From NCBI GenBank assembly GCA_002723015.1, contig PBNG01000079.1:9445-18599 (forward strand): a stretch of 9,155 nucleotides of DNA, given 5' to 3'. The notes beneath the pieces are model-generated. The model was not told where the DNA came from and searched no databases. It was given only the letters and a program-made list of their open reading frames with translations. This DNA comes from Roseibacillus sp. (lineage in GTDB: Bacteria; Verrucomicrobiota; Verrucomicrobiae; Verrucomicrobiales; Akkermansiaceae). Of the stretch, positions 6,402-9,155 are shown in pieces. Position numbers and translations under genes: made by a program. How positions within the stretch are numbered: position 1 is the first letter of the stretch; every line of letters starts with the position of its first letter.

Positions 6402-6429
6402 TTGCGACCGGAGGTGCTCTGGGTATTAT
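6402..6429 (+). promoter_or_regulatory. Sigma-70-like promoter for the glutaredoxin-like gene
   Basis: TTGCGA (6402-6407) and TATTAT (6424-6429) are separated by 16 bp and match the housekeeping consensus well. Transcription would begin near 6435-6437, only 5-7 nt before the ATG at 6442, so the mRNA would be nearly leaderless, consistent with the absence of a Shine-Dalgarno site. The same bases read on the minus strand give a perfect TATAAT (6430-6425), which could serve the divergent reductase gene, although no matching -35 is seen for it. Confidence 0.5.
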
Positions 6430-6441
6430 ACAGCCTCAACT

Positions 6442-6843
6442 ATGAGTGAATCAGCAGATCATTCCCCAAAAATAACGTGCTACCTCAAGACCTACTGTGG
6501 TTGGAGTGAAGGGGTTCGAGCCATCATGCGGAAGTATGAGTTGGAATATGAGGAAAAAGACATCATCGCTAATCCCGCGTTTCGCTGGGAAATGGAGCAG
6601 AAGACCGGTCAGCCGCTATCCCCTTGTGTAGAGATCGATGGAACGATGCTGCCTGACGTGAGTGGTGAGGAAGTGGAATCCTGGATGGTCGAAAAGGGGT
6701 TGGTCGCGGCCAGTGGGGCTGAGCCGGATGCCCCGATCGATACATCTTGCTCCCCTGAGCAACACGCAGCCCAGGCACTTGCGGAGGCCAAGGAACAGGG
6801 AGATCAGGAGGGCGCTACAGGAAAGATCGTTTTTCTCGACTAG
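6442..6843 (+). CDS. Glutaredoxin-like protein with CGWS active site and C-terminal tail
   Basis: This encodes 133 residues. Residues 10-87 form a thioredoxin-fold glutaredoxin. KITCYLKTYCGWSEGVRAIM places the active site C19-G-W-S22 at the start of helix 1, YEEKDII is strand 2, and PLSPCVEIDG (58-67) holds the cis-proline P61. DVSGEEVESWM (72-82) is the glutathione-site region. The second active-site cysteine is serine, so a monothiol mechanism is expected. It lacks the CGFS motif of iron-sulfur carrier glutaredoxins, so that role is not implied. Extra cysteines at 13, 62 and 103 could act as resolving residues. Residues 88-133 form a polar, Ala/Glu-rich tail containing C103 in an IDTSCSPEQHAA context and ending KIVFLD. 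It stands alone, divergent from the reductase and convergent with the DAHP synthase gene 15 bp away, with no clear terminator between. Confidence 0.85.
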   Translation: MSESADHSPKITCYLKTYCGWSEGVRAIMRKYELEYEEKDIIANPAFRWEMEQKTGQPLSPCVEIDGTMLPDVSGEEVESWMVEKGLVAASGAEPDAPIDTSCSPEQHAAQALAEAKEQGDQEGATGKIVFLD

Positions 6844-6858
6844 GTTGCTCGCACGCAG

Positions 6859-7920
6859 CTATCTCCGTCGCGCCCGAACGGCCTGCGCAAAAGCTTCCAG
6901 CACTTCTTCGGTAGATTGCCAAGAGATGCACGCATCCGTCACGGACTGTCCGTAAACCAGAGAGGCGGGATCGTTGCCGAGCTTCTGGTTTCCCTCTACC
7001 AGGTTGGACTCAACCATGACGGCCGCCAGGGCCCGGCAACCCCCGGAGATCTGCTCACATAGGTCGTGGGCGACTTCAGGCTGCTTCCTGTAATCTTTGC
7101 AGGAGTTCCCGTGGGAGCAATCGACCATGAGATGAGGGGAAAGGCCGGCTTCTTGCAGCTGGGACTCAACCGCAGCGATACTTTGGGCGTCGTAGTTGGG
7201 ACCTTCTCTCCCGCCCCTCAGGATCATGTGGCAGGCTTTGTTGCCTGCGGTGGTGACGATGGCGGAAACTCCCTGCTTGGTTACAGAGAGAAAGTGGTGC
7301 GATTCGCGGGCTGCCCCGATTGCATCCAGGGCAATCTGGTTTGATCCTCCGGTCCCGTTCTTGAAACCCACGGGCATGGAAAGCCCGGATGCCAGCTCGC
7401 GATGGATCTGTGACTCGGTAGTACGGGCGCCGATTGCTCCCCACGCGATGAGGTCCGCAATATACTGAGGGGAGATGGTATCCAGAAATTCTGTCCCGGC
7501 AGGGACTCCGAGCGAAGCGAGTTCGAGAAGAAGTTCGCGTGCAATCCTTAATCCGCGGTTAATATCGAATGAGTTGTCGAGGTGCGGGTCATTGATCAGG
7601 CCTTTCCATCCGACGGTGGTTCGGGGTTTCTCAAAATAAACCCGCATCACGATATGAAGGTCTTCCGAGAATCGCTCCATGAGGGGCTTGAGCCGAGATC
7701 CGTATTCAAGCGCCGCGGAAGGATCATGAATAGAGCACGGACCGATCACCACAAGGAGGCGGTCATCCTCACCCCGCAGAATTGCTTCTGCTCCCATACG
7801 GGCATTGTGAACCAGATCCGCCGCTTCGTTTGTGTTGGGCAAGTAATAGGACAGGACCGCCGGGGAGATCAGGGGGTCGATACCCCCGATGCGCAGGTCG
7901 TCTGTTCTTTGCGTCGCCAC
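6859..7920 (-). CDS. 3-deoxy-7-phosphoheptulonate (DAHP) synthase, class I AroG/AroF type
   Basis: This enzyme condenses phosphoenolpyruvate with erythrose-4-phosphate, the entry to the shikimate pathway. With a GTG start at 7920 the protein has 353 residues, close to E. coli AroG, and begins VATQRTDDLRI in line with the AroG N-terminus. DDRLLVVIGPCSIHDP (52-67) has metal ligand C62, YFEKPRTTVGWKGLINDPH (95-113) has K98 and R100, GAIGARTTESQ (161-171) follows, PVGFKNGTGG (183-192) has K187, and MVDCSHGNS (265-273) has H270. Metal ligands E304 and D329 lie in MVESNLVEGNQ and SVTDACISW. The N-terminal DDLRI and surrounding helices used for feedback inhibition in AroG/F/H are kept, so aromatic amino acid inhibition is likely but the effector is unknown. 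The frame stays open to an ATG at 8331, but that stretch opposes another gene and matches nothing in the family. AroF, AroG and AroH cannot be told apart here. Confidence 0.95.
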   Translation of the reverse strand: MATQRTDDLRIGGIDPLISPAVLSYYLPNTNEAADLVHNARMGAEAILRGEDDRLLVVIGPCSIHDPSAALEYGSRLKPLMERFSEDLHIVMRVYFEKPRTTVGWKGLINDPHLDNSFDINRGLRIARELLLELASLGVPAGTEFLDTISPQYIADLIAWGAIGARTTESQIHRELASGLSMPVGFKNGTGGSNQIALDAIGAARESHHFLSVTKQGVSAIVTTAGNKACHMILRGGREGPNYDAQSIAAVESQLQEAGLSPHLMVDCSHGNSCKDYRKQPEVAHDLCEQISGGCRALAAVMVESNLVEGNQKLGNDPASLVYGQSVTDACISWQSTEEVLEAFAQAVRARRR

Positions 7921-7941
7921 GGGAGGAACGTGGTTGCGCGG

Positions 7942-7961
7942 ATGCCCTGATGCAAGGGCAT
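7942..7961. repeat. Inverted repeat (7-bp stem, 6-nt loop) upstream of the DAHP synthase gene
   Basis: ATGCCCT (7942-7948) and AGGGCAT (7955-7961) are perfect reverse complements around the loop GATGCA. It ends 21 bp before the GTG start at 7920. It could be an operator or a leader hairpin controlling the enzyme. No T-run follows on the coding strand, so it does not resemble an attenuator-terminator. Confidence 0.45.
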
Positions 7962-8004
7962 TTCCATCGGCCGTAACCCGGTTGGTCTGGCCATGGGACG
8001 ATTT

Positions 8005-8019
8005 TGGTTTGGGAAACCA
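8005..8019. repeat. Inverted repeat TGGTTT-GGG-AAACCA in the divergent spacer
   Basis: A perfect 6-bp inverted repeat with a 3-bp centre lies 24 bp before the preferred start of the plus-strand LOG gene and 84 bp before the DAHP synthase start. It is a plausible regulator-binding site for one or both divergent genes. No strong sigma-70 hexamers were found beside it. Confidence 0.35.
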
Positions 8020-8043
8020 TGCTTTGGAATTTACGCTGGGTTC

Positions 8044-9155
8044 ATGAATAAACGCGTGTCCCCGGCAAAGGCTCCTCCGAACAGGGATTTTACAGGCGGG
8101 ATGATTCCTGCTGTTTCGTGCTCTTACGTGGGATCCACCGGCAACAAGGGCCTGGATGCGGAGATCCTGGAGTTGGCGAAGGGCATCAGTAGAGACGGCA
8201 ATCACTGCCTCCTCGCAGAAATGATGATCACCGGGGTGCGAATTGCCTGTGGAGGGGCGGTCGCGGAGGGTGACTTCAAGCTGATGAATCGTGCCCTGAA
8301 GGAGATGCGGGAAGCGAGCGAGGTGTTTCATCCATACCGCGCCCAGCGCAAGGTCAGCGTCTTCGGTTCTGCCCGGACGAGGCCCGAGGAGCCGGCTTAC
8401 CAGACCGCAGTCGAATTCTCGCGACGAATGAAGGAGGAGGGGTTCATGACAATCACCGGAGCCGGTCCGGGAATCATGGCTGCCGGGAATGAGGGAGCGG
8501 GACGAAAAGATAGCTTCGGCCTCAATATTGCTCTGCCCTTTGAAGCGTCGGCCAATGAATTTATTGAGGGGGATTCGAAGCTGATTAATTTCAATTATTT
8601 CTTCACCCGGAAGCTGTCATTCGTAAAGGAAGCTGATGCCGCCATCGGTCTTCCAGGGGGGTTTGGGACCATGGATGAAGTTTTCGAGGCCCTGACCCTG
8701 ATCCAGACTGGCAAGGCCTCAATTTACCCCATCGTTCTCCTCGATGCACCCGGTGGGACTTACTGGAAGTTCTGGAAGCAGTTCGTTGATGAGCATCTTG
8801 CCCGACTGGGAATGATCTCGGAGAACGACCACTATCTGTTTCGCGTTACCGACAACGTGGAGGAGGCGGTTGCCGAGGTGGTCCAATTCTATCGAAACTT
8901 TCATTCCTACCGCTACGTCGGCGAGAAGATCGTTCTGCGTCTGAATGCGCCGCTGAGCGATGGTTCGCTGACCGCTCTTGAGGCAGATTTCTCAGATCTG
9001 GTGAAGGAAGGCCGGATGACTCAACAGGAAGCCCTAGACGAAGAGGGCGACGAGGAGGAGCTTTCCGGCCTTACCCGTCTGGTTTTCCACCACCGCCGGC
9101 GTGATTTCGGCAGGCTCCGGCAGCTCATTGATGCGGTCAACTCAAGTCAGGCGGT
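8044..9155 (+). CDS. LOG-family (TIGR00730-type) Rossmann-fold protein, probable nucleotide phosphoribohydrolase, cut by right edge
   Basis: The frame is open from 8044 to the window end, giving 370 residues with no stop. The core begins near RKVSVFGSARTRPEEPAY (102-119). ITGAGPGIMAAGNEGAG (137-153) is the phosphate/nucleotide loop, NFNYFFTRKLSFVKEADAAI (182-201) carries the conserved R189, and LPGGFGTMDE (203-212) is the LOG signature PGGxGTxxE with E212. LOG proteins cleave the N-glycosidic bond of nucleoside 5'-monophosphates; some make cytokinin, but many bacterial ones only recycle or degrade nucleotides, and this long type is uncharacterised to me. About 100 residues precede the core and at least 130 follow it, unlike the short roughly 180-residue LOG proteins. 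ATG 8044 is preferred; an in-frame ATG at 7993 would add 17 residues. It diverges from the DAHP synthase gene. Confidence 0.88.
   Translation, partial: MNKRVSPAKAPPNRDFTGGMIPAVSCSYVGSTGNKGLDAEILELAKGISRDGNHCLLAEMMITGVRIACGGAVAEGDFKLMNRALKEMREASEVFHPYRAQRKVSVFGSARTRPEEPAYQTAVEFSRRMKEEGFMTITGAGPGIMAAGNEGAGRKDSFGLNIALPFEASANEFIEGDSKLINFNYFFTRKLSFVKEADAAIGLPGGFGTMDEVFEALTLIQTGKASIYPIVLLDAPGGTYWKFWKQFVDEHLARLGMISENDHYLFRVTDNVEEAVAEVVQFYRNFHSYRYVGEKIVLRLNAPLSDGSLTALEADFSDLVKEGRMTQQEALDEEGDEEELSGLTRLVFHHRRRDFGRLRQLIDAVNSSQA

Noticed and set aside
6844..6858. Bidirectional terminator between the convergent glutaredoxin and DAHP synthase genes.
   Set aside because: Only 15 bp, with no inverted repeat or T-run on either strand.
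7993..8043. Earlier in-frame ATG for the LOG gene at 7993.
   Set aside because: It would add 17 aromatic/Gly-rich residues and place the TGGTTT-GGG-AAACCA inverted repeat inside the gene. ATG 8044 is more plausible, but the choice is not proven.
7921..8331. N-terminal extension of the DAHP synthase to an ATG at 8331 (137 extra residues).
   Set aside because: The extension runs antisense to the LOG gene, whose protein sequence is clearly conserved there, and matches nothing in class I DAHP synthases. The GTG at 7920 gives the normal family length.
1..9155. tRNA, rRNA, CRISPR array, insertion sequence or prophage signals.
   Set aside because: No repeat-spacer pattern, transposase or integrase motifs, terminal inverted repeats or cloverleaf-like sequences were seen; nearly all bases are covered by recognisable housekeeping genes.

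Overview
The window is an ordinary, densely packed bacterial chromosomal stretch, moderately GC-rich, with eleven protein genes (two cut by the window edges) and no RNA genes, mobile elements or CRISPR arrays that I can see. The best guess for the host is a member of the Verrucomicrobiota or a nearby PVC-group lineage. This rests on remembered resemblance of the small GGQ release-factor-like protein, the CGWS glutaredoxin and the long LOG-family protein to homologues there, plus the scarcity of clear Shine-Dalgarno sites. It is an inference, not a measured assignment.

Left half (1-5006, all minus strand): a co-directional biosynthetic run, in transcription order trpA, dapF, dapA, dapB, folK, panB and a small GGQ-motif release-factor-like gene cut by the left edge. 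Spacers are 19-56 bp, except 116 bp before panB, and panB overlaps the last gene by ATGA. The products serve tryptophan synthesis (TrpA), lysine/diaminopimelate synthesis for peptidoglycan (DapA, DapB, DapF), folate (FolK) and pantothenate/CoA (PanB). It looks like a housekeeping anabolic operon of mixed pathways with a ribosome-rescue-like gene at its end.

Middle (5093-6843): queD (6-carboxytetrahydropterin synthase, queuosine route) diverges from trpA. It is followed on the same strand by a 60-residue predicted lipoprotein with one perfect EF-hand loop and a His/Asp/Glu-rich tail. Convergent to it is a stand-alone RibD C-terminal-type reductase. Divergent from that reductase is a glutaredoxin-like protein with a CGWS active site and a Cys-containing C-terminal tail, preceded by a good promoter that predicts an almost leaderless mRNA.

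Right (6859-9155): a class I DAHP synthase (aroG/aroF type, entry to the shikimate pathway) on the minus strand. It diverges from a LOG-family nucleotide phosphoribohydrolase-like gene on the plus strand that is open at the right edge. The 123-bp spacer between them carries two perfect inverted repeats.

No defence system or dramatic new locus is evident. The items most worth following are the translationally coupled GGQ protein and the EF-hand mini-lipoprotein.
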